A stretch of DNA of 33,800 nt, taken from NCBI GenBank assembly GCA_030432715.1, contig JAUIML010000009.1, positions 1-33,800 of the forward strand, read 5' to 3'. Under the pieces are notes generated by a model, which saw nothing but the letters and a program-made list of their open reading frames with translations, ran no database searches and was not told where the DNA came from. The position numbers were made by a program, and so were the translations under genes. Shown here in pieces: positions 6,887 through 14,724 of the stretch; position 1 is the first letter of the stretch; each line of letters starts with the position of its first letter. This DNA is from Acidimicrobiia bacterium (lineage in GTDB: Bacteria; Actinomycetota; Acidimicrobiia; Acidimicrobiales; Aldehydirespiratoraceae).

Positions 6887-7472
6887 GGTCACCGAGGTCT
6901 GCGAGCTCCGCAGTACCTTCGGCGTCATGGCGTTCCACGGGGGCAACCTCGAGCGCTGTACCGACGTGATCGCCACCGAGGTCGCGGCCCGTACCGACGC
7001 ATCGCTCTACACGGTCGTGCAGGCCCCTCCACTGCGTCAACACATCCCCTCGACCGCGTTCGATCCCGATCACTCGGAGGCCCTCGCCGGATTCGTCGGC
7101 CATGTCGACATCGTGATCGCCATCCACGGCTACGGGCGTCAGGATCGCTTCTGGGACCTGCTGCTCGGCGGCCGCAATCGGGCGTTGGCCACCCATGTGG
7201 GCGACCATCTCCGCGGCGGCATCGACGAGCGATTCGGCATCGTCGACCGGCTCGACGACATCCCGAAGGGGCTCCGCGGCCAACATCCGGCCAACCCCGT
7301 CAACCTGCCGTCACAGGCCGGCGTGCAGATCGAGCTCCCGCCCACCAGCCGCTGGAACCGCGACGAGGCGGAGTGGTCGGATTGGCTCGGCACCGGGCGA
7401 GCCCCGCAGGTGGAACAACTGATCGACGTGCTCAGCGCGGCCGTCGATTCGTGGTCACCGGCCGCGCCCTGA
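6858..7472 (+). CDS. Poly-gamma-glutamate hydrolase family protein (Gamma_PGA_hydro)
   Basis: A 204-residue protein of the PghP/YmaC-like zinc hydrolase family, many members of which occur in phages. FGVMAFHGGNLERCTDVIATEVA (from about residue 21) contains the family HGGxxE metal motif. HVDIVIAIHGYG (about 83-94) gives a second His, and GRNRALATHVGDHL resembles the third conserved block. No signal peptide is visible, so the product appears cytoplasmic. The ATG at 6858 is the first that preserves the family N-terminus; it overlaps the end of ccdA by 29 bp. The substrate could be gamma-glutamyl chains or another amide. The stop directly abuts the convergent pdxH stop. Confidence 0.75.
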   Translation: MLRDLLARPEVTEVCELRSTFGVMAFHGGNLERCTDVIATEVAARTDASLYTVVQAPPLRQHIPSTAFDPDHSEALAGFVGHVDIVIAIHGYGRQDRFWDLLLGGRNRALATHVGDHLRGGIDERFGIVDRLDDIPKGLRGQHPANPVNLPSQAGVQIELPPTSRWNRDEAEWSDWLGTGRAPQVEQLIDVLSAAVDSWSPAAP

Positions 7473-7481
7473 TCAGGGCGC
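7464..7481. terminator. Palindrome across abutting convergent stop codons
   Basis: GCGCCCTGATCAGGGCGC is an 18-bp perfect palindrome centred on the two abutting stop codons (TGA at 7470-7472 on plus and TGA on minus, 7475-7473). It can fold as a 7-bp stem with a GATC loop on either strand. No T-run follows, so bidirectional termination is only a suggestion. Confidence 0.4.
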
Positions 7482-8105
7482 CAGCCGCTCCACGACCCAG
7501 TCGTCGCCCGCACGGCGGTAGCGGAGCCGGTCGTGGAGCCGGTTGGGACGGCCCTGCCAGAACTCCACCGATCGCGGCCGCACGAGATAGCCACCCCAGT
7601 GAGGCGGGCGAGGCACCCCGTCGGGGAAGCGCCGGTCGAACTCGGCCCACCGGGCATCGAGCTCGGCCCGCGACGCGATCACCTCGGACTGTGCGCTGGC
7701 CCACGCCCCGATCTGGGCGCCACGGGGCCGATCGGCGAAGTAGCCGTCGGATTCCGCGTCGGAGAGCTGCTCGACATCGCCCACGACCCGGATCTGGCGA
7801 GCGACCTCTCGCCAGACGAAGGTGAGCGCCGCCCTCGGGTTCTCGGCCAGCTCCAGGCCCTTGGCCGAATGCCGGTTGGTGAAGACGACGAATCCGCGAT
7901 CGTCGGCCCCCTTGACCAGCACGACCCGCGAGGCCGGCCAGCCGTCGGCACCGGCGGTGGAGAGGGTCGCGAAGTTGGCGTCGAAGGGTTCGGTCTCGAC
8001 CCAAGCTGCGAACCACTCGGTGAACTGCTCGAGCGGAGTGGGCGCGAGATCGGACTCGTCGAGCCCCTCCGACTCGTAGTGTTCGCGCATCGCCGCGAGG
8101 TCCAT
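7473..8105 (-). CDS. pdxH: Pyridoxamine/pyridoxine 5'-phosphate oxidase
   Basis: FMN-dependent oxidation of PNP/PMP to pyridoxal 5'-phosphate, the final step of vitamin B6 synthesis or salvage. The 210 residues show the whole family pattern: PLEQFTEWFAAWVE, ATLSTAGADGWPASRVVLVKGAD, GFVVFTNRHSAKGLEL (FMN phosphate-binding region), ARQIRVVGDVEQL, the SDGYFADRPRGAQIGAWASAQS block and the C-terminal WGGYLVRPRSVEFWQGRPNRLHDRLRYRR, which carries the substrate-binding RLHDR. The ATG at 8105 is divergent from crcB with a 22-bp gap. No anomalies were seen. Confidence 0.96.
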   Translation of the reverse strand: MDLAAMREHYESEGLDESDLAPTPLEQFTEWFAAWVETEPFDANFATLSTAGADGWPASRVVLVKGADDRGFVVFTNRHSAKGLELAENPRAALTFVWREVARQIRVVGDVEQLSDAESDGYFADRPRGAQIGAWASAQSEVIASRAELDARWAEFDRRFPDGVPRPPHWGGYLVRPRSVEFWQGRPNRLHDRLRYRRAGDDWVVERLAP

Positions 8106-8127
8106 CAGACCAGCCTACGGTGCTCCT

Positions 8128-8487
8128 GTGGAGCGTCGAGCCTTGATCGTCGTCGCCGTCGGGGGTGTCGCGGGGGCACTGCTGCGGTGGGTGATCGGTG
8201 AAATCATCACCGACACGGCCATGGCGCTGCTGGTGGTCAACACCGTGGGAACCGGCCTGCTGGGCGCGGTGACCCGGGGGGCATTGCGAGGTTCGTCGGT
8301 CCGGCGATTGCTGGTCGGGGTCGGGTTCTGTGGTGGCCTCACGACCTTCTCGACGTTCGCGGTGGAGGTCGCCGTCCGCCTCGACGCCGGGCGACCGGTC
8401 GACGGTCTCGGCCTGATGCTGCTCTCACTCCTCCTGGGGGTGTTCGCCTTCGGGGCGGGCACCGCCACCGGGCGGCCTGTCCGATGA
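8128..8487 (+). CDS. crcB: Fluoride channel/exporter CrcB (Fluc), first copy
   Basis: A 119-residue, four-TM fluoride channel subunit. GGVAGALLRWVIGE (12-25) is the Fluc N-terminal GxxGAxxRW motif, VNTVGTGLLGAV carries the pore Asn, and GFCGGLTTFSTFAVEV contains the TTFSTF Na-binding/phenylalanine-box segment. The start is a GTG at 8128. Its stop overlaps the start of the second copy (ATGA), an arrangement typical of paired Fluc genes whose products may form a heterodimer. No fluoride riboswitch fits in the 22-bp gap upstream. Confidence 0.93.
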   Translation: MERRALIVVAVGGVAGALLRWVIGEIITDTAMALLVVNTVGTGLLGAVTRGALRGSSVRRLLVGVGFCGGLTTFSTFAVEVAVRLDAGRPVDGLGLMLLSLLLGVFAFGAGTATGRPVR

Positions 8488-8804
8488 CCGCCATCGGCTT
8501 CGTCGTGGCCGCGGCGCTCGGTGGGGTCATCCGGTGGCGGACCGCCTCGGCGTTGGGTTGGATCGACGGCACGCTGGCCGTCAACCTCGTCGGCTCCTTC
8601 GTACTCGGGCTGCTGATGGGCCAGGGCGATGCCACCACCACGGTGGTCGGTGTCGCCGGGCTGGGGACGCTCACGACCTGGTCGACATTCATCGCCGAGG
8701 TCGTCACGGAAGCCGCCGCCGACCGGAAGCGGGCGGTCTTCTACTTCACGGCGTCGCTGGTCGGCGGCGTGGCCGCCGCCTGGTTGGGCCTTCAGCTCGG
8801 CTGA
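8484..8804 (+). CDS. crcB: Fluoride channel/exporter CrcB (Fluc), second copy
   Basis: A 106-residue, four-TM Fluc homologue. FVVAAALGGVIRWRTAS holds the N-terminal motif without the alanine seen in copy one, VNLVGSFVLGLLMG holds the pore Asn segment, and GLGTLTTWSTFIAEV is the TTFSTF block with the first Phe replaced by Trp. That residue lines the phenylalanine box, so the two subunits differ at the pore; this fits a heteromeric pair rather than a redundant duplicate. Translation is coupled to copy one by a 4-bp overlap, and the 3' end overlaps the convergent methyltransferase gene by 13 bp. Confidence 0.92.
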   Translation: MTAIGFVVAAALGGVIRWRTASALGWIDGTLAVNLVGSFVLGLLMGQGDATTTVVGVAGLGTLTTWSTFIAEVVTEAAADRKRAVFYFTASLVGGVAAAWLGLQLG

Positions 8805-9436
8805 GGGGCCCGCCGGGCCACACACCAGGTGCCGGAACCGGCCCGTGACGCCTCGGCGACCCACTGGCCGGGTAGCGCCTCGACCACGGCCTCGGCCGAC
8901 AGATGGATCGGCGTGGCTTCACCGACGGTGTTGACCCACACGATCGCGCCGGCGTCGGCCAGTACCCGATCGACCTCGGCGGGGAACAGGAGCATGTTGA
9001 GCAGCACCAGCACGTCGACCGAGTCGTCGGCGAGGGGGAGACGGCTCGCATCGGCCCGAGTCCACGGGGCCAGCCCGGCCGGGGCCTGGGCCAACATCCC
9101 GGCCGACAGGTCGACGGCGGCATGCACCGGCCGGAAACGACTGATCACCTTCGTGCCGATACCCGTTCCCGCGCCGAGCTCGACCAGGACTCCGTCGGGG
9201 AGGTCGACCCGCTCGAACACGTCCTCGAGGGCGACGAGCCGCTCCGGGACATCGTGGGCATGCCAACCGTCGGCCATCGAATCGAAGAGCGCCTGCACCG
9301 CCGCCGCCTGCTCGCCGCCGAATTCGGCCCCCCTCGCCATCTCGTTGGTCACCACCCGCATGGGGTGGTCGTGGTGGGCCGGCTCGAGGTGTTCGAGTGG
9401 GCGCACGGGATCGAGGTGGTGCACCGTGCCCGGCAT
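8792..9436 (-). CDS. Class I SAM-dependent methyltransferase
   Basis: A 214-residue Rossmann-fold methyltransferase. GVLVELGAGTGIGTKVI (82-98) is SAM motif I, AAVDLSAGMLAQAP (106-119) is motif II with the acidic ribose-binding residue, and RADASRLPLADDSVDVLVLLNMLLF (127-151) contains motifs III/IV. Substrate unknown; the DLSxxML pattern resembles UbiE/biotin-type small-molecule methyltransferases. The ATG at 9436 follows the serS stop by 2 bp, so it is the last gene of a serS-linked transcript. Alternative in-frame starts at internal Met residues (for example M26) cannot be excluded. Confidence 0.85.
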   Translation of the reverse strand: MPGTVHHLDPVRPLEHLEPAHHDHPMRVVTNEMARGAEFGGEQAAAVQALFDSMADGWHAHDVPERLVALEDVFERVDLPDGVLVELGAGTGIGTKVISRFRPVHAAVDLSAGMLAQAPAGLAPWTRADASRLPLADDSVDVLVLLNMLLFPAEVDRVLADAGAIVWVNTVGEATPIHLSAEAVVEALPGQWVAEASRAGSGTWCVARRAPQPS

Positions 9437-9438
9437 GT

Positions 9439-10728
9439 TCAGGCGGGGGCCGGAATCTCGGTCATGCCGCCCAGATACGGCAGCAGGACCTCGGGCATCC
9501 GCACCGACCCGTCGGCCTGCCGGTACGTCTCGATGATGGCCGCCCACACCCGCGGCACGGCGAGGCCGGAGCCGTTGAGGCTGTGGACGAACCGCGTGCC
9601 CTTCTCCCCCTCGGGCCGATAGCGGATGTTGGCCCGCCGAGCCTGGTAGTCGGTGCACCACGAGACGGACGACACCTCGAGCCATCGGTCGGCGCCGGGG
9701 GCGAAGACCTCGATGTCGAACGTGCGGGCACCGGCGCCGCTGATGTCGCCACAGGCGAGGTCGAGGACCCGGTGGGCGAGGCCCAGGTCGCTGATGGCCG
9801 ATTCGGCCCGACCGAGGATCTCCATGTGCATCTCCTGGGCCTGGTCGGGGGTGCAGAAGGCGTAGAGCTCGACCTTGTCGAACTCGTGCACCCGGAGGAG
9901 GCCCCGGGTGTCGCGCCCGGCCGACCCGGCCTCGCGCCGGAAGCACGACGTGTGGGCCATGAGACGCAGGGGAAGCTCGGCTTGGTCGAGGATCTCGCCC
10001 GCGACCATGGAGGTGAGGGGCACCTCGGCGGTGGGGATGGCCCACAGGTCGTCGCGCTCGAGATGGTAGGCATCGTCGGCGAACTTGGGGAGATGACCGG
10101 TGCCGATCATCGTCTCGGTCTTGACGACGGTCGGCGGCCTGACCTCTTCGAACGCATCGCGGTTGCGATCGAGCCCGTAGGCGATCAGGGCCCGGAGCAG
10201 ACGGGCGCCCGCCCCCCGGTACATGACGAACATCGAACCCGACATGCGCACGGCGCGATCCACATCGAGGATGCCGAGCGCCTCGGCGACCTCCCAGTGA
10301 GGGACCCGCTGATGGTCGGCGTAGCCGGCCGGGTCGAAGTTCTCGACCCGCAGCTCGAGGTTGTCGTCCTCGGTGAGACCGTCGGGGGCTTCGGGCGCAG
10401 GCATGTTCGCGACGTTGAGCAGCAGTGACCGGATGGTCGCGGCGAGGTCGTCGGCCTCGTCGCTGAGCGCCTTCTCGCGCTCGCCCAGGGCCCGGCTCTG
10501 GTCCTGGAGGGCGGCGGCATCATCGCCCCTGCCCTCCTTGTGGAGAAGCCCGACCTGTTTCGAGAGCTGTTTCACCTCGGCCCGGATGTCGTCACGCTCG
10601 GTACCGATCGCCCGAACCCGGGTGTCGAGCTCCACCACCTCGTCGATGGACGAGGTGTCATCCCCGCGACGCGCGATGGCGGCCTTGACCGCCTCCGGAT
10701 CGGTTCGGATGAGCTTGATGTCGAGCAT
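9439..10728 (-). CDS. serS: Seryl-tRNA synthetase
   Basis: Charges tRNA-Ser. The 429 residues comprise an N-terminal coiled-coil arm (MLDIKLIRTDPEAVKAAIARRGDD, then charged heptads to about residue 110) and a class II catalytic core. TSCFRREAGSAGRDTRGLLRVHEFDKVEL is motif 2, and LNGSGLAVPRVWAAIIETYRQADG near the C-terminus is motif 3. The ATG at 10728 (MLDIK) is chosen over an upstream in-frame start because bacterial SerRS begins exactly with MLDxxxLR. It lies 68 bp after ctaG, so it may have its own promoter or be read from the oxidase operon. Confidence 0.97.
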   Translation of the reverse strand: MLDIKLIRTDPEAVKAAIARRGDDTSSIDEVVELDTRVRAIGTERDDIRAEVKQLSKQVGLLHKEGRGDDAAALQDQSRALGEREKALSDEADDLAATIRSLLLNVANMPAPEAPDGLTEDDNLELRVENFDPAGYADHQRVPHWEVAEALGILDVDRAVRMSGSMFVMYRGAGARLLRALIAYGLDRNRDAFEEVRPPTVVKTETMIGTGHLPKFADDAYHLERDDLWAIPTAEVPLTSMVAGEILDQAELPLRLMAHTSCFRREAGSAGRDTRGLLRVHEFDKVELYAFCTPDQAQEMHMEILGRAESAISDLGLAHRVLDLACGDISGAGARTFDIEVFAPGADRWLEVSSVSWCTDYQARRANIRYRPEGEKGTRFVHSLNGSGLAVPRVWAAIIETYRQADGSVRMPEVLLPYLGGMTEIPAPA

Positions 10729-10796
10729 GTCGAAGACGGTACCCGTTCGCTGTGGCCCCACCCGGCACATTCTCCCGGGGGCTGGAGGCGACCCGG

Positions 10797-11705
10797 CTAG
10801 GTGGCCTCGATCTCGGACTCCCGCGGCGGCTCACCGGCCGCGTCGAACGCCTGCGCCACGTCGGAGTAGGTGAGCCGGCCACCTTCGCGGCGCCGGTCGA
10901 GGTCGCCCTGGCGGAGGCGAGCGGTGTGACGGAAGAACCGCAGGGCGATCATGCCCCAGAGGTAGAACCCGCCGACCACCTTCATGATCGCACCGGCGAG
11001 CTGCTGGTCGTCGGTGGGGTTGATGCCCCAGAGGTTCGTCTCCTTGTCGTAGGCCTCGTAGACGACGCCCTCGGCGAAGGTGAGCCACCCCGCCGGCACG
11101 GTGGGCACGATCGACATCAAGAAGAGATAGACGAGCTTGCCGGGCTCGCTCATCTGGACTTCCTTGAGCGGGCCGAGCACGGGGAACCACATCAGCAGCG
11201 CCGAGAAGAACACGGCGAGGTGGATCATGTAGTGGAACGCGCCGTTCTCCGAACTCGTGTTGACCACGGCGCCCCAGTGGGTCAGCACCTGGAGGATGTT
11301 GAAGATCACGCCGGCCACGATCGGCCTCGTGAGCACCCCCAGGATCTTGGACGTGATGCCGCCGTCGAGCACCAGGAGGCGGGCGAGCCACTCGGGCATC
11401 GCCAGGAGCAACAGCGGAGGCACGATGAACGCGATCAGCAGGTGCTGGAGCATGTGGACCGAGTAGAGGTACTCCTCGCCGATGTCGTGCATCGGATAGT
11501 CGGCCGCGATCCAGAGGAGGACGACGCCGGCGAGGAAGTAGCGCTTCTGGGCGGTGGTGACCACCGGCTCGCCCTCGGCGACCACCAGCGGACCGATGGC
11601 GCGCGTGGCGTAGACGCCGAGCCCGACGATGCCCGCGATCAGGAGCCAGACCTCCGGGTGGGCCTCGAAGGCCCAGGGACTCACGGCGAGGAGGTTCGCC
11701 GCCAT
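10797..11705 (-). CDS. ctaG: Cytochrome c oxidase assembly factor CtaG (caa3_CtaG family)
   Basis: A 302-residue, roughly seven-TM membrane protein of the caa3_CtaG family, implicated in copper delivery or assembly of caa3 oxidases. Conserved family signatures: DYPMHDIGEEYLYSVHMLQHLLIAFIVPPLLLLAMPEW (about 70-106) with paired His residues, LTHWGAV, and MIHLAVFFSALLMWFPVLGPL. The last 50 residues form a charged cytosolic tail (RLRQGDLDRRREGGRLTYSD). It follows the subunit IV stop by 4 bp and is the last gene of the oxidase operon. Confidence 0.9.
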   Translation of the reverse strand: MAANLLAVSPWAFEAHPEVWLLIAGIVGLGVYATRAIGPLVVAEGEPVVTTAQKRYFLAGVVLLWIAADYPMHDIGEEYLYSVHMLQHLLIAFIVPPLLLLAMPEWLARLLVLDGGITSKILGVLTRPIVAGVIFNILQVLTHWGAVVNTSSENGAFHYMIHLAVFFSALLMWFPVLGPLKEVQMSEPGKLVYLFLMSIVPTVPAGWLTFAEGVVYEAYDKETNLWGINPTDDQQLAGAIMKVVGGFYLWGMIALRFFRHTARLRQGDLDRRREGGRLTYSDVAQAFDAAGEPPRESEIEAT

Positions 11706-11709
11706 GTCA

Positions 11710-12045
11710 TCAGGCCCAGAACTCGAACGCGGCGAGGGCGATGACGTAGACGCCGGTCGCCAGGATCAGCCCGCCCACGAACAGCTGGCTGAAGATCTTG
11801 TTGTCGAAGCGCAGGTGCATGAACCAGGTCGCCACCAGATAGAACTTCACGACCATCAGGAACATGAGCGTGGCGATGGTGACCGAAGTGTTCTCGAAGA
11901 TCGGCAGGGCCGACTCGAAGTAGGTCAGGACCTCGATGCCGGTGAAGACGGCGAGGATCAGGGCGATCTTGATGTAGGCCCAGTCGGACGGATGCTCGTG
12001 GGCATCGTCGTGGTCGACGTGCGGCTCGGTGAGGGTCTCGCTCAT
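11710..12045 (-). CDS. ctaF: Cytochrome c oxidase subunit IV (COX4_pro type)
   Basis: A 111-residue small oxidase subunit with three TM helices: IKIALILAVFTGIEVLTYF, VTIATLMFLMVVKFYLVATWFMHLRFD and FVGGLILATGVYVIALAAFEF. The FYLVATWFMHLRFD block is the signature of bacterial CyoD/CtaF-like subunit IV. The N-terminal 20 residues contain HVDHDDAHEHPSD, a His/Asp cluster predicted to be cytoplasmic, which recurs in other subunits here. It follows ctaE by 15 bp and precedes ctaG by 4 bp. Confidence 0.9.
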   Translation of the reverse strand: MSETLTEPHVDHDDAHEHPSDWAYIKIALILAVFTGIEVLTYFESALPIFENTSVTIATLMFLMVVKFYLVATWFMHLRFDNKIFSQLFVGGLILATGVYVIALAAFEFWA

Positions 12046-12060
12046 GATCGGGTGCTCCGC

Positions 12061-12699
12061 TTACTCGACGGGGATCAGGTAGATGACGGTGAAGATGAAG
12101 ATCCACACCACATCCACGAAGTGCCAGTAGAGGCCGACGATCTCGACGGTCTCGGTGTTTTTCGGGGTCAGCTTCCCCTGTTTCGACGCCACGAACAGCG
12201 ACATGAGCATCACGATGCCGAGGCTCACGTGGACACCGTGGAAGCCGGTGAGGGTGAAGAAGGCCGAGCTGGCCGGGTTGTGGGTGAAACCGACGCCTTC
12301 CCGCAGGAAGCTCGTGAACTCGTAGACCTGACCGCCGATGAAGACACCGCCGAGCATGGCCGTGCTCAGGAGCCAGGCCCGGGTGGCCTGGTTGTCACCG
12401 CGAGTCAGCGCCGAAAGTGCGAGCACCATCGTGAGTGAGCTCATCAGCAGCACGAACGAACTCACCGACGTGAACGGGATGTCGAAGATGTCGGTGGGGA
12501 TCGTGGTGTTGTCGGGCCCCGGGCCACGGCGGGTCTTGTAGAGCAGGTAGGTCGAGATCAACCCGCCGAAGAGCAGACACTCGGAGCCGAGGAAGGCCCA
12601 CATCGCCAACTTGGTGTTGGAGATGCCGGTCGACGTGTGGTGCTCGTCGTGGCCATCGGCGGCGTGGGTGTCGGGACTGTCGATGGTCGCGGTCGCCAT
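12061..12699 (-). CDS. ctaE: Cytochrome c oxidase subunit III
   Basis: A 212-residue, five-TM subunit III. KLAMWAFLGSECLLFGGLISTYLLYKTR is the family TM1 with the conserved Glu, GDNQATRAWLLSTAMLGGVFIGGQVYEF follows, TLTGFHGVHVSLGIVMLM is the HGxHV motif, and VGLYWHFVDVVWIFIFTVIYL is the C-terminal WHFVDxVW signature. The ATG at 12699 (MATATID) is preferred to a GTG two codons upstream. AAGGAGG in the ctaD 3' end is well placed. The N-terminus carries a His/Asp-rich stretch (HAADGHDEHHTS). It lies 2 bp after the ctaD stop. Confidence 0.95.
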   Translation of the reverse strand: MATATIDSPDTHAADGHDEHHTSTGISNTKLAMWAFLGSECLLFGGLISTYLLYKTRRGPGPDNTTIPTDIFDIPFTSVSSFVLLMSSLTMVLALSALTRGDNQATRAWLLSTAMLGGVFIGGQVYEFTSFLREGVGFTHNPASSAFFTLTGFHGVHVSLGIVMLMSLFVASKQGKLTPKNTETVEIVGLYWHFVDVVWIFIFTVIYLIPVE

Positions 12700-12701
12700 G
12701 A

Positions 12702-14723
12702 TCACTCGCCTCCTTCGGCGCCGGCGGTGACCGGTTCGCTGTCGTCGGCGGCGTGATCGTCGCCACCATCGTCGTCATCGTCGTGATGATCGTCGTGACC
12801 GTGGCCGTGGTCGGCATCGGGGTCGTCGACGGGCTCGAGCGCCCACGAGTAGATGGCGAGACCGGTGAGGGCGCCGCCGACCACGGCGAGCCACAGGTTG
12901 AAGATCAGGCCGTAGCCGATCAGGGGCAGGCCCAGGGCGAGCACGAGCGGCCAGAACGACGGCGCCGGCAGGTGCACGCCGGTGGCGGACCCGTCCTGGG
13001 CGGCCTCCTCGATGGTGGCGATGCGCACGACCCGCTTGTTCTCGTCGTACCCGTACTTGCGGTGCCACCACTCGTCTTCGCTCTCCACGACCGGGATCGT
13101 GTCGAAGTTGTGCTCGGGGGTGGGCGACGGCAGCATCCACTCGAGGCTGCGGGCATCCCACGGGTCGGGGCCCGGGGCCGGCAGGTCGGCTGCATCGCGA
13201 CGCGACTTCCACACGTTGAAGAAGAAGATGAGCACGCCGAGGGCGATGATGAACGAGCCGATCGTGGCGACCAGGTTCCAGAACTCGAAGCCGTAGCCGG
13301 CGGCGTAGGTGTCGATCCGGCGGCTCATGCCCTGCAGGCCGACCACGTGCATCGGGCCGAACGTCAGGTTGAAGCCGACCAGGATCACCCAGAAGTGGAC
13401 CTTGCCCCAGAACTCGTTGAGGCAATGGCCGAAGATCTTGGGCCACCAGAAGTAGAGGCCGCCCATCAGACCGAGCACGCCGCCACCGAAGATCACATAG
13501 TGGAAGTGGGCGACGATGTAGTAGGTGTCGGTCTGCTGGCTGTCGGCGGGAGCCAAGGAGTGGGTGACACCCGACAGGCCGCCGATGGTGAACATCGCAA
13601 CGGTGCCCACGGCGAAGAGCATCGCGGTGGTGAACCGCAACTTGCCACCCCACATCGTGGCCAACCAGTTGAGGATCTTCACGCCGGTCGGCACCGCGAT
13701 GAACATGGTCGACAGCGAGAACGCGGCGACCGAGAACGGCCCGATGCCCGACACGAACATGTGGTGGGCCCACACGCCCCAGCCCATGAACCCGATGGCG
13801 ATGCCGGAGAACACCATGAACGAGTAGCCGAAGATCGGCTTGCGGCTGAACGTCGGGATGATCTCGGAGATGATGCCGAAGCTCGGCAGGATGATGATGT
13901 ACACCTCCGGATGTCCGAAGATCCAGAAGAGGTGTTGCCAGAGCAATGGGTCGCCGCCGGTCTCCGGATTGAAGAACTGGGCGTCGAAGAGCCGGTCGAA
14001 CATCAGCAGGAACAGGGCGACCGTGATCACCGGCAGGGCGAACAGCAGCAGGAACTGCGTGACGAGCAGCATCCAGGTGAGCACGGGCATGCGGAACAGG
14101 GTCATGCCCGGCGCCCGCATGTTGAGCACGGTCACGATCAGGTTCGCAGCCGAGATCAGCGACGCGACACCCGCGATCTGCAGACCGATCACGTAGAAGT
14201 CGACGCCATGGCTGGGCGAGAACGCCAGCCCGCTGTTGGGTGAATAGCAGAACCAACCGCAGTCGGCGCCACCTCCGCCGACGATCCACGAGGTGTTGAG
14301 GAAGACCGCGCCCGAGATCCAGATCCAGAACGAAAGCGCGTTGAGACGGGGGAACGCCACGTCTCGCGCGCCGATCTGGAGCGGAATGAGGTAGTTCGCG
14401 AAGGCGGCGGCCAGCGGCATGATGAAGAGGAACACCATCGTGACGCCGTGCATCGTGAAGACCTGGTTGTACACCTCGGCCGAAAGGATCTGTCCGTCGG
14501 GTGCGGCCAACTGCAGACGGATGAGCAGCGCCTCGATGCCACCGACCACGAAGAAGAACATCGCGGCGACGCCGTACATGATGCCGATCTTCTTGTGATC
14601 GACGGTGCTGAGCCAGTCACGCCAGCCGTTGCCGCCCTTGGGGCGGGTGAGCGCGCCGAGCGGGCGTTCGACCGTCGCGGCTTCGCCCGATGTCAGGGCG
14701 AGGGGTTCTTCGGTGATCGCCAT
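12702..14723 (-). CDS. ctaD: Cytochrome c oxidase subunit I (A1-type haem-copper oxidase)
   Basis: The catalytic subunit: reduces O2 to water at the haem a3-CuB centre and pumps protons. All ligands are present in 673 residues: H92 (haem a, TMHGV), H271/E273/Y275 (GHPEVY; CuB His, proton-channel Glu and cross-linked Tyr), H320-H321 (AHHMF, CuB), H406 (haem a3) and H408 (haem a) in VAHFHYV. GHPEVY marks it as A1 type. Twelve core TM helices are followed by two more (FWPLVLALGLPLIGYGLIF, LAVVGGALTGLAIYSWAL) and a C-terminal tail of about 40 residues with runs of His and Asp. The ATG at 14723, one base after the ctaC stop, is preferred to the upstream in-frame start. The two extra TMs plus tail are an extension on the usual CtaD. 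Confidence 0.97.
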   Translation of the reverse strand: MAITEEPLALTSGEAATVERPLGALTRPKGGNGWRDWLSTVDHKKIGIMYGVAAMFFFVVGGIEALLIRLQLAAPDGQILSAEVYNQVFTMHGVTMVFLFIMPLAAAFANYLIPLQIGARDVAFPRLNALSFWIWISGAVFLNTSWIVGGGGADCGWFCYSPNSGLAFSPSHGVDFYVIGLQIAGVASLISAANLIVTVLNMRAPGMTLFRMPVLTWMLLVTQFLLLFALPVITVALFLLMFDRLFDAQFFNPETGGDPLLWQHLFWIFGHPEVYIIILPSFGIISEIIPTFSRKPIFGYSFMVFSGIAIGFMGWGVWAHHMFVSGIGPFSVAAFSLSTMFIAVPTGVKILNWLATMWGGKLRFTTAMLFAVGTVAMFTIGGLSGVTHSLAPADSQQTDTYYIVAHFHYVIFGGGVLGLMGGLYFWWPKIFGHCLNEFWGKVHFWVILVGFNLTFGPMHVVGLQGMSRRIDTYAAGYGFEFWNLVATIGSFIIALGVLIFFFNVWKSRRDAADLPAPGPDPWDARSLEWMLPSPTPEHNFDTIPVVESEDEWWHRKYGYDENKRVVRIATIEEAAQDGSATGVHLPAPSFWPLVLALGLPLIGYGLIFNLWLAVVGGALTGLAIYSWALEPVDDPDADHGHGHDDHHDDDDDGGDDHAADDSEPVTAGAEGGE

Positions 14724-14724
14724 C

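Noticed and set aside
8106-8127. Fluoride riboswitch before crcB
   Set aside because: The gap is only 22 bp and holds no riboswitch core.
12753-14243. Plus-strand frame of 496 codons and minus-strand frame of 504 codons within ctaD
   Set aside because: Low-complexity Arg/His/Glu-rich translations that overlap a complete, motif-bearing ctaD.
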